Below, piece after piece: positions 39,443-50,770 of a stretch of 64,000 bases of DNA (the stretch's first letter is position 1; each line of letters begins with the position of its first letter). The notes below the pieces were generated by a model. It did not search any database and was not told the origin of the DNA. It saw only the letters and a program-made list of their open reading frames with translations. Source of the stretch: Billgrantia kenyensis (GTDB lineage: Bacteria > Pseudomonadota > Gammaproteobacteria > Pseudomonadales > Halomonadaceae); contig NZ_JACEFT010000006.1 of NCBI RefSeq assembly GCF_013697085.1, positions 62,001 through 126,000 on the forward strand. Reading direction: 5' to 3'. The position numbers were made by a program, and so were the translations under genes.

Positions 39443-40810
39443 TCACCTTCGTGAGTCGGCTCGTAGCGCCGCCACCACCCTTTCCATGCCGGCGCTGCGC
39501 GCGCCTTTGACCAGGACACTGGTTGCATTGGGCAGGTGGTTAAGAACATGGCGCAATAGCGCCTCTTGATCGTCGAAATGACACGCACGGTCACCAAAAG
39601 CCTGGCTTGCGGCTCTTGCCGGTTCACCACAGGTCATCAGCGCGTCGATCCCCAGTTCCCTCGCGTAGCGGCCGACTTCTTCATGGAGCCGGTCCGAATC
39701 TGCTCCCAATTCTGCCATGGCACCCAGCAGGCACCATCTCGGGCCGGGCAGCTCGGCCAGCAGCGCAAGCGCGGCCTTCACCGCTCCCGGGCTGGCGTTG
39801 TAAGTGTCATCGAGCAGGCAGCAGCCGCGAATTCCTGCCACCGGCGTCAACCGTCCCGGCATCGGCTTCGCCGCCGCCAGGCCCGCCAGCACCTCGGCGT
39901 GGCCCAGCCCCAGCGCCAGCGCGCCCGCCGCTGCTGCCAGGGCATTGGCGACGCTATGTCGTCCCAGCAGCGCAAGCTGGACCCGGCCTGCTTCATGCCC
40001 ATCCACGACAAGCGTGAAAGCATAGCGCCCCCGAGCGTCACAAACCAGCTCGGTAGCACGCACCCGGCTCTCTTGACTGAAGCCGAAGTCCATCACTTGC
40101 CGCGGCGCGGCGAGCCTGGCCCAAAATGAGAAATAGGCATCGTCACGATTGAGTACCGCCACGCCATCGCCACCGAGGCCGAGAAGGATCTCCGCCTTGG
40201 CCTGGGCAATCTGGCCCATGCCGCCGAACTCGCCGAGGTGGGCCCCGGTAACATTGGTGATGATGGCCACTTGCGGCTCAGCCAGGGTCGAGGTCCAGGC
40301 GATCTCGCCCAGATGGTTGGCGCCCAGCTCCACCACGGCCTGGCTGTGCTCGCCAGCGAGCCTGAGCAGGGTGAGCGGTGCCCCGATATCGTTGTTGAGA
40401 TTGCCCTGGGTCGCCAGGGTGCTGCCACGTCGGCCCAGCAGCTGGGCCAGGAGCTCCTTGACGCTGGTCTTTCCGCTGTTGCCGGTGACCGCCACCAGCG
40501 GACCATTCCAGGTACGACGCCGGGCACGCCCCAGCAGGCCCAGCGCCAGGCGAGTGTCGGCAACGACCAGCTGCGGCAAGGGATCCTCGACGGGCCGTTC
40601 GACGAGTGCGGCGGCTGCCCCGGCCTCCCGCGCCTGGGCGACGAAGTCATGGGCGTCGTAGCGGACCCCGCGCAGTGCGACGAACAGGCTGCCCGGCGTG
40701 AGCCGGCGGGTATCGGTGACGATGTCCCCCAGCGGCAGGTCGCGCTGGGGCGGCGCCACACCCAGCGCCTCGGCTACGGCAGACAGGGCCTGGAGGCCGG
40801 GGCCGCTCAT
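39443..40810 (-). CDS. murF: UDP-MurNAc-tripeptide--D-Ala-D-Ala ligase
   Basis: Adds D-Ala-D-Ala to complete the UDP-MurNAc-pentapeptide. 455 residues; substrate domain DTRRLTPGSLFVAL, P-loop VTGNSGKTSVKELL, LGANHLGEIAW and DDTYNASPGAVKAAL. Overlaps murE by ATGA. Confidence 0.98.
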   Translation of the reverse strand: MSGPGLQALSAVAEALGVAPPQRDLPLGDIVTDTRRLTPGSLFVALRGVRYDAHDFVAQAREAGAAAALVERPVEDPLPQLVVADTRLALGLLGRARRRTWNGPLVAVTGNSGKTSVKELLAQLLGRRGSTLATQGNLNNDIGAPLTLLRLAGEHSQAVVELGANHLGEIAWTSTLAEPQVAIITNVTGAHLGEFGGMGQIAQAKAEILLGLGGDGVAVLNRDDAYFSFWARLAAPRQVMDFGFSQESRVRATELVCDARGRYAFTLVVDGHEAGRVQLALLGRHSVANALAAAAGALALGLGHAEVLAGLAAAKPMPGRLTPVAGIRGCCLLDDTYNASPGAVKAALALLAELPGPRWCLLGAMAELGADSDRLHEEVGRYARELGIDALMTCGEPARAASQAFGDRACHFDDQEALLRHVLNHLPNATSVLVKGARSAGMERVVAALRADSRR

Positions 40811-42315
40811 TGGCCTGCCTCGCGCCGGGCCAGCGCCGCCCCTGCCTCGGCGCAGTCACTGAAGGGGTGGCGCACGCCGGCGATTTCCTGATACGTCTCA
40901 TGCCCCTTGCCTGCGATCAGCACCACATCGTCTTCCCCGGCCTGCGCAAGGGTTCTGGCGATGGCTTCGCCCCGCCCCGGGATGATTTCGCTGCGTTCAC
41001 GCCCGTGGGCCGAAAGGCCGTCATGAATCTGCCTGCGAATTCGAGCCGGATCCTCGCTGCGCGGATTGTCATCGGTTATCACCAGCCGATCGGCGTAGCG
41101 CTCCGCTGCGCTGCCCATCAGCGGTCGCTTGCCGCTGTCGCGATCCCCACCGCAGCCAAACAGACACCACAGCCGCCCATTGCCCGGCAGGTGCTGTCGC
41201 AATGCCCCCAGCGCATTCTCGAGCGCCCCGGGCGTGTGGGCATAATCGACGATGACAGACGGCCCCCCACCGTGAGCGACTCTTTGCATGCGCCCGGGAA
41301 CCGGTGTCAGCCTGGCCGCGGCGGAAAACAGCGTCGCGAGGGATTCTCCCAGCCCATGGAGAGTCGCGATCGCCAGCAAGACATTGTCGAGGTTGAAGCG
41401 CCCCATCAGGGGGAGCTCGAGCGAGTACTCCCCCTCCGGCGTGGCAACCAGCGCCAGCTGGCCGCCGCGGCTGGGCTGCCAATCCACGACACGAAGCGTC
41501 GCCGCCGGATCATCGCCCACGGCCAGCACCCGCACTCCCTCGCTGAGGCCGGCAAGCATCAGGCGCGCCAGCGGATCGTCGGCGTTGACCACGGCCAGGG
41601 ACAGTTCGGCGCGGCGAAAAAGGCGCGCCTTGGCCGCGGCGTAGGCTGCCATGCTGCCGTGATAGTCAAGATGGTCGCGGCTGATGTTGGTAAAGACGGC
41701 AGCGGTGATCTGGCATCCGTCGAGGCGGTCCTGCTCCAGCGCGTGGGAAGACGCCTCCATCGCAACCCGACCAATGCCGCCTGCCGCCATCTCACCGAGC
41801 GCTGCCTGCAACGCCAGTGGGCCCGGTGTCGTCAGCCCCGAGTCTTCGAGCACTCCGGGCCGCCCCACGCCCAGGGTCCCGATGAGGCCGGCTTCGCGAC
41901 CCAGGGCCGTGCTCAGTTCGGCAATGTAATGCGTCACGGAGCTCTTGCCATTGGTTCCGGTCACACCGATCAACTCCAGCGAATCCGGCACCTGATAGAG
42001 CCTTTTACCCAGCTCGCCCAGGCGCTGACGCAGGAAAGGCAGGCCCACGACGGGCTTTCCTCGTGCCGACTCGGGGAGAGCTTCATCCGGGCCAAGGTGG
42101 TAAAGCACCTGTATGGCACCCGCTTCCAGAGCAGCCTTCAGATGGCATCGACCATCACCGCTGATGCCGGGTACGGCGACAAAGACATCGCCGGGCACGA
42201 GCCGGCGACTGTCGAGCACCAGGCGCACCTGAGGGTCGCCGGGAATCTCGGGCACCGGCAGGTTGAGCCAACAGCGAGACAGCGCCGAGTGTAGGTGGGA
42301 AGCACTCACCTGCAT
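40807..42315 (-). CDS. murE: UDP-MurNAc-L-Ala-D-Glu--2,6-diaminopimelate ligase
   Basis: Adds meso-diaminopimelate. 502 residues; LDSRRLVPGDVFVA, P-loop VTGTNGKSSVTHYI, EASSHALEQDRL, and DNPRSEDP, the DNPR motif that selects diaminopimelate over lysine. AGAGG lies before ATG 42315; the open frame upstream to 42450 would overlap ftsI. Confidence 0.98.
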   Translation of the reverse strand: MQVSASHLHSALSRCWLNLPVPEIPGDPQVRLVLDSRRLVPGDVFVAVPGISGDGRCHLKAALEAGAIQVLYHLGPDEALPESARGKPVVGLPFLRQRLGELGKRLYQVPDSLELIGVTGTNGKSSVTHYIAELSTALGREAGLIGTLGVGRPGVLEDSGLTTPGPLALQAALGEMAAGGIGRVAMEASSHALEQDRLDGCQITAAVFTNISRDHLDYHGSMAAYAAAKARLFRRAELSLAVVNADDPLARLMLAGLSEGVRVLAVGDDPAATLRVVDWQPSRGGQLALVATPEGEYSLELPLMGRFNLDNVLLAIATLHGLGESLATLFSAAARLTPVPGRMQRVAHGGGPSVIVDYAHTPGALENALGALRQHLPGNGRLWCLFGCGGDRDSGKRPLMGSAAERYADRLVITDDNPRSEDPARIRRQIHDGLSAHGRERSEIIPGRGEAIARTLAQAGEDDVVLIAGKGHETYQEIAGVRHPFSDCAEAGAALARREAGQ

Positions 42316-42346
42316 CGATTCACCTCTGTCGTGGTAAAGCCAGGAG

Positions 42347-44056
42347 TCATCTTGCACGCTGGTCCGGAGGCACATCCAGCAAGCGCAGGGCACTGCCGGT
42401 GACACGCGAGAATACAGGCGCCGCCACGGCCCCACCGAAGAAGTCGCCACCTCGTGGATGATCGATCATGACGATGGTGACGATGCGAGGGTCGGAGACC
42501 GGCGCAACACCGGCGAACAGGCTGCGATAGGCATCCGCCTCGTAGCCGCTCACCGAGGTCTTGCGTACTGTACCGGTCTTGCCCGCGACCCGATAGCCCG
42601 GTACCGCTGCGCGCCTCCCCCCGGTGTTGGGCTGGACCGACTGCTCCATGATGCGCAGCAGCTCGTGAGCCACCTGTGGCTCGATGGCCGGCATGCCCTG
42701 CGGTGCCTCGTTGAGCTTGAGCAGGGAGGGCGGCATGCGCATGCCGCCATTGGCCAGCGCGGTATAGGCGCTTGCCAACTGCAATGCCGAAGTCGAAAGA
42801 CCATAACCGTAGGAGAGCGCAGCCCACTGGCTGCGCGACCAGCGTACCGGCGCCGGCAGGTGGCCTACGGCCTCACCGGGAAAGCCGGTTTCGGTGCTCT
42901 GACCGAAGCCGAGCCGGCGGTAGAGGTCAGGTATCAGCGGCTCATCCAGCTCCAGCACCAGTTTCGACATGCCGATGTTGGATGACTTTTCGAGGATGCC
43001 GGCCAGGTCGAGCTTGCCGTAATTGCGAATATCGCGGATGGTGAATCGGTCCAGCATCATCCAGCCTGGAGAAGTATCGACCACCACATCGGTGTCGAAG
43101 CGCCCGCTTTCCATGATAGCCGCCATGGCCAGCGGCTTGACGACCGAGCCCGGCTCGAAGACGTCGACAATGGCCTGATTGCGCAGCCCACGGGGGTCGA
43201 GACCGGCACGGTTATTGGGGTTGTAGGAGGGCTGGTTGGCCATGGCCAGCACCTCGCCGGTGCGGGCATCCATCATTACCACCACGCCGCCGTCGGCGTC
43301 ATGCTCGTCGACGGCTGCCTTCAGCTCGCGATAGGCCATGTACTGCAGCCGCTGGTCGATGGCCAGCGTCAGCTCGCCGCCGGGCTGGGCTTCACGCAGG
43401 GTTTCCAGGTCACGTACCAGACGGCCACGCCGGTCCTTGACCACCCGGCGCTGGCCGGGAGTGCCCGCCAGATAGGGCTGATAGGCGAGCTCCACGCCTT
43501 CCTGGCCCATGTCATCGACGTTGGTCACACCCAGCAGCTGTGCCACCACCTCGCCCGCCGGGTAGTATCGCTTGTACTCGTGCTGGGCATAGACACCCGG
43601 AACGCGCAGCGCCTGCACTCGCTGTGCGGCATCCGGGGTCAGCTGTCGGCGCAGGTACATGAATTCCCGGCTGGAGAAACGCTCCAGCCTGGCATCCAGA
43701 TCATCCGGGCCGATGCCCAGCGCCTGCGCCAGCATCAGGCGCTGGATGCGATCGTCAGGCACTTCCTGAGGGTTGGCCCACAGCGTCACGACAGGGGTCG
43801 AGATGGCCAGCGGCTCGCCATTGCGGTCGGTGATCATGCCGCGGTGGGCGGTGAGCGCCTCGGTGCGCAGGATACGGGCGTCCCCCTGCCCCTGGAGAAA
43901 GGGCCGATCGAGGACATGCAGGGTGACGATACGCCCGGCCAGCAGCAGCATGCCGAGTATCACCAGCCCAAGCACCACGCCGTAGCGAAGACCGCCCATC
44001 GGCGCTATCGGCGGGCGTCGCCGGGGCGACACGCCACCACGCACGTCGGTTCTCAT
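42347..44056 (-). CDS. ftsI: Septal transpeptidase FtsI (PBP3)
   Basis: Monofunctional class B penicillin-binding protein cross-linking septal peptidoglycan with FtsW. 569 residues: cytoplasmic N terminus, TM helix (about 25-46), PBP dimerisation domain, then transpeptidase with S304xxK307 (EPGSVVKPLA), SSN (358-360) and KTG (AGKTGTV). ATG 44056 overlaps the ftsL stop (ATGA); the frame is open upstream across ftsL but without family support. Confidence 0.98.
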   Translation of the reverse strand: MRTDVRGGVSPRRRPPIAPMGGLRYGVVLGLVILGMLLLAGRIVTLHVLDRPFLQGQGDARILRTEALTAHRGMITDRNGEPLAISTPVVTLWANPQEVPDDRIQRLMLAQALGIGPDDLDARLERFSSREFMYLRRQLTPDAAQRVQALRVPGVYAQHEYKRYYPAGEVVAQLLGVTNVDDMGQEGVELAYQPYLAGTPGQRRVVKDRRGRLVRDLETLREAQPGGELTLAIDQRLQYMAYRELKAAVDEHDADGGVVVMMDARTGEVLAMANQPSYNPNNRAGLDPRGLRNQAIVDVFEPGSVVKPLAMAAIMESGRFDTDVVVDTSPGWMMLDRFTIRDIRNYGKLDLAGILEKSSNIGMSKLVLELDEPLIPDLYRRLGFGQSTETGFPGEAVGHLPAPVRWSRSQWAALSYGYGLSTSALQLASAYTALANGGMRMPPSLLKLNEAPQGMPAIEPQVAHELLRIMEQSVQPNTGGRRAAVPGYRVAGKTGTVRKTSVSGYEADAYRSLFAGVAPVSDPRIVTIVMIDHPRGGDFFGGAVAAPVFSRVTGSALRLLDVPPDQRAR

Positions 44057-44379
44057 GGCCGGATGACCTCGACTTCGTTGACATGGGGCAGGCGCATGTC
44101 GAGGCGCTCGACGGCCAGGCGCTCGGTACGCGCCGGCGACGACCATGCGCTCTCCTCGAGCAGCAGTTGCCCCCATTCGGTCTGCAGCTGATCGCGCTCA
44201 CGCTCCAACTGCTGGAGTCGTGCATATTGCTCGCGGGTTTCGTGGCTGGCCTTTACCGCCAGCATGGCAGTGGCCAGACAGGCCAGTACCAGCCCGATGA
44301 CCAGCCACAGGCGCCAGTTGGGAGGCCTGGCAGGTCTCCAGGAGGCAAGTGCTCGGGGGGATAGGCGTCCGTGCTTCAT
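44053..44379 (-). CDS. ftsL: Cell division protein FtsL
   Basis: Small bitopic protein that forms a complex with FtsQ and FtsB and activates FtsWI. 108 residues: basic N terminus, one TM helix (about 25-45: LWLVIGLVLACLATAMLAV), then a coiled coil of about 40 residues (ETREQYARLQQLERERDQLQ). A TTG at 44391 overlapping the rsmH stop would add four residues; neither start has a strong Shine-Dalgarno, so coupling to rsmH is likely. Confidence 0.92.
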   Translation of the reverse strand: MKHGRLSPRALASWRPARPPNWRLWLVIGLVLACLATAMLAVKASHETREQYARLQQLERERDQLQTEWGQLLLEESAWSSPARTERLAVERLDMRLPHVNEVEVIRP

Positions 44380-44387
44380 GCCGATAC

Positions 44388-45344
44388 TCAACGCAGCTTA
44401 CGCGCAACGCGCATGACGGCGCTGCGCGCACGTGGATTGTCTTCGACTTCCGCTGGCGACGGCCGGCGCGCCTTACCCAGCGTCTCCAGCCGCTTGGCCA
44501 GCTGGTCCTCACGCACCGGCACGCCGCGCGGAATATCGCTGTCGCCGCGCACGTGCTCGCGGATGAAACGCTTGACCCGGCGATCTTCCAGCGAATGGAA
44601 GCTGATCACCACCAGATGGCCGCCCGGGGCCAACGCCTCCAACGCTGCCGACAGCGCCGCATCGAGCTGCTCGAGCTCGCCATTGACGTGAATGCGCAGG
44701 GCCTGGAAGGCGCGTGTCGCGGGATGCTTGCCCTTCTCCCAGGCGGGGTGGGCTGCCTTCAGCACTTCGGCCAGGTCGCCGGTGCGCAGGAACGGCCGCT
44801 CCAGGCGGCGTGCGACGACGGCCCGTGCCAGGCGCCTGGCGAAACGCTCTTCGCCATAGACCTTGAACACATGAGCGATATCGGCTTCGCTGGCCCGGGA
44901 CAGCCATTGGGCTGCGCTCTCGCCCTGTGTCGGGTCCATGCGCATGTCGAGCGGGCCGTCGCGCAGGAAGCTGAAGCCGCGCTCGGGGTCGTCCAACTGC
45001 GGCGAAGAGACGCCAATATCCAGCAAGACTCCTGCCAGCTGCCCGTGGAGGCCATGCTGGCGGGCGACCGCCTCCAACTGGGCGAACTCGCCCTGGACGA
45101 TGCTGAAGCGGGTGTCGGTGAGGACCTTCGCCTCGGCGATGGCCTGGGGGTCACGGTCGATGGCCAGCAGACGACCTTGGGGGGTCAACCGCGCCAGAAT
45201 CGCGCGGGAGTGGCCACCACGCCCATAGGTTCCATCCAGGTAGGCGCCGCCGGGATCGTGCACCAGGGCATCCACGGCACCGTCCAGCAGCACGCTGGCA
45301 TGACGATAGCCATGTCGGCTCGGTTCAGCGGCGGATGGCGGCAT
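44388..45344 (-). CDS. rsmH: 16S rRNA (cytosine-N4)-methyltransferase
   Basis: Methylates N4 of C1402 in 16S rRNA. 318 residues; [26 protein letters not shown] (SAM motif), [31 protein letters not shown] and [19 protein letters not shown] lies six bases before the ATG. First protein gene of the dcw cluster here: the usual mraZ is absent and RNase P RNA lies 64 bp upstream. Confidence 0.98.
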   Translation of the reverse strand: MPPSAAEPSRHGYRHASVLLDGAVDALVHDPGGAYLDGTYGRGGHSRAILARLTPQGRLLAIDRDPQAIAEAKVLTDTRFSIVQGEFAQLEAVARQHGLHGQLAGVLLDIGVSSPQLDDPERGFSFLRDGPLDMRMDPTQGESAAQWLSRASEADIAHVFKVYGEERFARRLARAVVARRLERPFLRTGDLAEVLKAAHPAWEKGKHPATRAFQALRIHVNGELEQLDAALSAALEALAPGGHLVVISFHSLEDRRVKRFIREHVRGDSDIPRGVPVREDQLAKRLETLGKARRPSPAEVEDNPRARSAVMRVARKLR

Positions 45345-45408
45345 GCGCTTTCCTGATTCTCGAAAGTGTTAAACGCGCCGGCCAAGCCAGTCGCGGAGGG
45401 GTGTGTGG

Positions 45409-45767
<359 letters not shown>

Positions 45768-45774
45768 GAGCGCA

Positions 45775-45803
45775 AGAATACCAGCGCACCCAAGGCCTCT
45801 CAA
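45775..45803 (-). promoter_or_regulatory. rnpB promoter
   Basis: Minus-strand TTGAGA (45798-45803), 17-bp spacer, TATTCT (45775-45780), seven bases before the RNA 5' end, with a GC-rich discriminator. Confidence 0.8.
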
Positions 45804-45820
45804 TGTCTTTCGCCACCGGG

Positions 45821-46678
45821 TCATCGCGCCTCCTTGATCGCCTGGGCCTGGCTGTACCAAGCCTTCTTCGTCCCACCCAGAAGGCGGGCCGCTATGGCTG
45901 CTGCCTGCTTCACGCCCACCCCCTCGGCCAGGAGGGCCGCGAGCAGCGCCTCGGCTTCGAGCGTCGCGGCCTCGCTTTCCTCGCGTGGCGGCGCACCGGC
46001 CACCATGATCACGAATTCGCCCCGCGCCTGGTCCGGATCGGCTTCCATCAGCGCAAGCAGCGCCTCTGCCGTGCCGTCGAGGAAGGTCTCGAAAGTCTTG
46101 GTCAGCTCGCGTGCCAGTACCACCCGTCGTTCGCCGAGCACCGTCCCGATATCGCTCAGAGTTTCCCTGATCCGATGCGGCGACTCATAGAAGACCAGCG
46201 TCTCCCCGCGCTGCACCAAGGCTTCCAGGCGCTGACGCCGGGTGCCCGCCTTGGCCGGAAGGAAACCCTGGAACAGGAAGCGGTCGGTCGGAAGACCGGC
46301 CGCACAGAGTGCCGTGACCAAGGCACAGGGACCGGGAACCGGCACGACAGTTCGCCCTCGAGCGCGCAACTCCCGCACCAGCACGAACCCCGGATCGCTG
46401 ATCAATGGCGTACCGGCGTCGCTGACCAGGGCAATGCTCTCACCTCGGAGCAGTCGCTCATCAAGCTGCTCGACCCGGGCCGCCTCGTTGTGTTCATGCA
46501 ACGACAGCAGAGGAACCGACAAACCCAGGTGGCGCAGCAGGCGCGAGGTATGCCGGGTGTCCTCGGCGGCGATCAGCGCCACCTCACCCAGCAGCCTGGC
46601 GGCCCTGGGGGTCATGTCCTCCAGATTCCCAATCGGCGTGGCGACCACGTACAATGTCCCTAGATTTGTGTCTGACAT
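45821..46678 (-). CDS. rsmI: 16S rRNA (cytidine-2'-O)-methyltransferase
   Basis: 2'-O-methylates C1402 of 16S rRNA, the same nucleotide modified by RsmH encoded just downstream. 285 residues, tetrapyrrole methylase fold: LYVVATPIGNLEDMT, AEDTRHTSRLL, LVSDAGTPLISDPG and FYESPHRI. GAGGAG lies six bases before the ATG. Divergent from lpoA as in E. coli. Confidence 0.97.
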   Translation of the reverse strand: MSDTNLGTLYVVATPIGNLEDMTPRAARLLGEVALIAAEDTRHTSRLLRHLGLSVPLLSLHEHNEAARVEQLDERLLRGESIALVSDAGTPLISDPGFVLVRELRARGRTVVPVPGPCALVTALCAAGLPTDRFLFQGFLPAKAGTRRQRLEALVQRGETLVFYESPHRIRETLSDIGTVLGERRVVLARELTKTFETFLDGTAEALLALMEADPDQARGEFVIMVAGAPPREESEAATLEAEALLAALLAEGVGVKQAAAIAARLLGGTKKAWYSQAQAIKEAR

Positions 46679-46778
46679 GGCGACTCCTCAGGGAGACTTT
46701 CGGCTTTGACCGCGCGTGCTGGATGGTCGACACACAAGACAGGCGCATGCCCTCTGAGCCAGAAACAAGGAAGAACAC

Positions 46779-48561
46779 ATGCTGAAAATGTCCCGCGGCC
46801 TGCTGGCCACCGTGCTCCTCGCCCTCCTGGTGGCAGGCTGCGCGCCACCCGGCATCGTCGAACGCGCCCCCGTCGACGACCCCGACCAGCTCCTCCAGCA
46901 GGCACAGCAGCAGGAGCCCGAGCAAGCCGCACTCAGCCGGCTCGAGGCGGCCGATATCCTAGCACGCCAGGGACAGCGCACCCAGGCACTCGAGATCGCA
47001 AGCGAGATCGACGACACTCTCCTGCCTGCCGAATACCGCCTCCACTGGGCCATGCTGCTCTCGGAGCTCGGCGAAGAGCTGGAGGAACCCTGGGCAGTGA
47101 TCCAGGCAGGCCAGCTGCTGGACGAGGTCGAGCTGCCGCGCGATGCCGGCCTCATCCTGCGCGAACGCATGGGCCGGGCCCTGGCCGCGGTCGATGAACA
47201 CCGCGCCGCCTCGGCCATGCTGATGTACGTGCAAGCACGCACCGAACGTGACGCACTCAACGACACCATATGGCATTCGCTTTCGCGGCTCGACGGCAGC
47301 GAGCTGGCCAGCCTTCGTGAAGGTGCCGACGAGCTGACCGTGGGCTGGCTCGAGCTTGCCCTCCTGGTACGTGAAAGCGACGCTGATATCGAGCGCCTGC
47401 TCTCCAATCTGGAAACCTGGCGGGAGCGCAACGCCCGTCACCCGGCTGCACGCAATGTGCCTTCTGAGCTGATGGCGCTACGCGACCTGCGCGGCCGGGA
47501 GGTGCGTCACATCGCCGTCTTCCTCCCCGAATCCGGCTCGTTGAGCAGCGTCGCCGAATCGATCCGCGCCGGGATGCAGATGCACCACATGCAAAGCGCC
47601 GAGCGCAATGGCGGACTACGCCTCTCTTTCCTCGATGCCAGTCACGGTGATCTCGAGGCACTGTATGCCGAAGCCCGCGATATCGGCGCACAGGTAGTCA
47701 TCGGCCCACTCGACAAGGACCAGGTCACCGAACTCGAGAATCGCGATCGTGTTCCGCTACCGACGCTGGCACTCAACTACGGCTACGGCACGTCTAACCA
47801 GGCACTGGGCCTGTTCCAGTACGGCCTTTCGGCCGAGGACGAAGCCCGCCAGGTAGCCAGGCGCGCCCGTGAGGACGGCCACCGCCGCAGCGCCCTGCTG
47901 GTGCCTGACAACGAGTGGGGCACCCGGGTAGGCCGCGCCTTCGCCGAGGAGTGGCGCAGGCTCGACGGCACCATCACCAATGCCGTTGCCTACGATCCCC
48001 GCGGATCAGCCACCGAATCCACTCGCCGCGCCCTTTCAGGCGGGCGCCCGGACATGCTGTTCCTGCTGGCCCTGCCCAGCTACGCTCGCCAGGTGCCCCC
48101 GAACCTGGACTACATCGACGCAGCAGACCTGCCCATCTATGCGACCTCGCACCTGTACGAGGGGCGCCCCCAGCCGCTGCTCGACCACGACCTCGATGAC
48201 GTCAACTTCATCGACATTCCCTGGCAGATTCCCGACGCCGCGGTGGGCGGCGTCGAAGCCCTGCCCTACCTGGCCAGCTTCCAGGAGCTGCGGGAAGACG
48301 CCGACCCAGCCACTTTCCGGCTGATGGCCATGGGCGTGGACGCCTATGAGCTGGCACGCCGGCTGCCCCAGTTCCAGCTGCTGCCCGAGAGCGAGCTGTT
48401 CGGCGCTACCGGCCTGCTGGTGCCCGCGCGCGATGGCCGCATCGAGCGCCGACTGCCATGGGCTCGCTTCGAGCGGGGCGTGCCGCGTCCCATCCTGACC
48501 TTCGACCTGCTCGACAATGACCTGCTCGACAATGACCAGATCGACGGTGTGCAGTTAGACA

Positions 48562-48578
<17 letters not shown>
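46779..48578 (+). CDS. lpoA: Outer-membrane lipoprotein LpoA, activator of PBP1a
   Basis: Outer-membrane lipoprotein that reaches through the periplasm to stimulate PBP1a. 599 residues: lipoprotein signal with lipobox LVAGC (Cys21), an N-terminal helical TPR-like region (about 30-220), then a periplasmic-binding-protein-like domain (about 240-560: HIAVFLPESGSLSSVAESI). The C terminus ends in an unusual Asp/Leu repeat tail (DLLDNDLLDNDQIDG...). AGGAAG lies eight bases before the ATG. Heads the lpoA-yraN-diaA-dolP run known from E. coli. Confidence 0.93.
48504..48575 (+). repeat. Tandem repeat at the lpoA 3' end
   Basis: Two exact 15-bp copies of GACCTGCTCGACAAT (48504-48518, 48519-48533) followed by variant copies to 48575. 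They encode an acidic D-L-L-D-N type tail, and the start codon of yraN lies in the last copy. Confidence 0.75.
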
Positions 48579-49562
<984 letters not shown>

Positions 49563-49567
49563 TCCCC

Positions 49568-50146
49568 ATGACCCCGACAAGACTGATGGCCTCCCTCTTG
49601 ACCGTCCTGGCCCTTGCCCTGGGCGGCTGTACCACGGTTACCGGCGTGGCCAACCCCGGCACCATTGACGAGAACTACGGCAAGCGCACGCTGGGCGCCC
49701 AGGTGGAAGACGAAAGCATCGAGACCAAGATTGCGCACAACCTGCGCCGTACCGATGCTCGCCTTGGCGACGCACGTATCAACGTCGACAGCTACAACGG
49801 CATCGTCCTGCTCACCGGCCAGGTGCCAAGCGAGGAGCTGAAGCAGAGGGCCAGGGAAGTGGCGCTGGAAGTGCGCAATGTTCGCGACGTACACAACGAA
49901 CTGTCCGTCTCGGCCAATCTGCCGGCGAGCCAACGCCTTTCGGACACCTGGATCAATACCCGCATTCGCACCACCCTGGCTGCCGATCAGAACATCGAAA
50001 CCAGCCGGCTGCGATTCGTGACCGAGAATGCCACCGTCTATATCATGGGCATCGTCACTCGCGCCGAGGCAGACCGCATCGTCGATGCCGTGGCAGACGT
50101 CGGCGGCATCCAGCGCATCGTCAAGGTCTTCGACTACCTCGACTGA
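49568..50146 (+). CDS. dolP: BON-domain outer-membrane lipoprotein DolP
   Basis: Division- and outer-membrane-linked lipoprotein, found at septa in E. coli and needed for envelope integrity. 192 residues: lipobox ALGGC (Cys21) and two BON domains (about 47-115 with INVDSYNGIVLLTGQVPS; about 125-190 with RFVTENATVYIMGIV). A GTG overlapping the diaA stop lies nine bases upstream in frame. Ends before a 20-bp perfect hairpin. Confidence 0.93.
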   Translation: MTPTRLMASLLTVLALALGGCTTVTGVANPGTIDENYGKRTLGAQVEDESIETKIAHNLRRTDARLGDARINVDSYNGIVLLTGQVPSEELKQRAREVALEVRNVRDVHNELSVSANLPASQRLSDTWINTRIRTTLAADQNIETSRLRFVTENATVYIMGIVTRAEADRIVDAVADVGGIQRIVKVFDYLD

Positions 50147-50176
50147 TCGACTCTCCCTCCATCCCATGCAAGACAG

Positions 50177-50220
50177 CAACAGCAGAACGGCAGGCCCTTG
50201 GGCCTGCCGTTCTGCTGTTG
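50177..50220. terminator. 20-bp perfect hairpin between dolP and sspB
   Basis: Arms 50177-50196 and 50201-50220 are exact reverse complements over 20 bp, with loop CTTG. It lies between convergent genes and probably terminates both, though no T-run follows on either side. Confidence 0.7.
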
Positions 50221-50250
50221 GCGTACAAACGCTGGGAGAGAGCAGCGGGT

Positions 50251-50721
50251 CTACTTGACCACGCGCAGGGAGGGCCGCTTCCTGGAGCCCGACTCCTTGT
50301 CGCGGGCGACATCCGGCGCAGGCTCTCGCTCGGCATCATCGCTTTCGATGCTGCTCAGCTCCGGCTTGGCTGCAGGCAACTCGGGCTCGTCTTCCTGCGG
50401 CGCCGGCATGCATGGCTCATGGCCAAAGACCATGCCCACGCCATTCTCACGAGCATAGATAGCCACCAGCGCCGCCATGGGCACCACCACCTGCATGGGT
50501 TGGCCGCCAAAGCGAGCGTGGAAGCTGATGGCATCGTTGTCGATAAGCAGGTCGCGTACCGCGGTCGGCCCGATATTCAGCACGATCTGGCCATTGCTCA
50601 CGAACTGGCGCGGCACATTGACACCGGGCTGCTCGGCATCGACGACGACATATGGCGTGTGCTCATTGTCCAGGAGCCATTCGTACAGCCCCCGGGCAAG
50701 ATAGGGACGGCTCGACAGCAT
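50251..50721 (-). CDS. sspB: ClpXP protease specificity-enhancing factor SspB
   Basis: Adaptor delivering ssrA-tagged proteins to ClpXP. 156 residues. Substrate-binding domain begins MLSSRPYLARGLYEWLLDN and contains HTPYVVVD and AISFHARFGG. A flexible acidic/Pro linker leads to the ClpX-binding tail ending SLRVVK, the expected basic motif. The start at 50721 has GGAGGAGGG eight bases upstream; the open frame continues without family support. Confidence 0.95.
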   Translation of the reverse strand: MLSSRPYLARGLYEWLLDNEHTPYVVVDAEQPGVNVPRQFVSNGQIVLNIGPTAVRDLLIDNDAISFHARFGGQPMQVVVPMAALVAIYARENGVGMVFGHEPCMPAPQEDEPELPAAKPELSSIESDDAEREPAPDVARDKESGSRKRPSLRVVK

Positions 50722-50770
50722 GGTTCTGCCCTCCTCCATTCTGGCGACGCCGGACACGCCGACGCCAGGT

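Noticed and set aside
37376..39454. 692-codon plus-strand open frame
   Set aside because: Lies antisense to murD and mraY; rich in His, Gln and Gly as expected for a shadow frame, with no domain.
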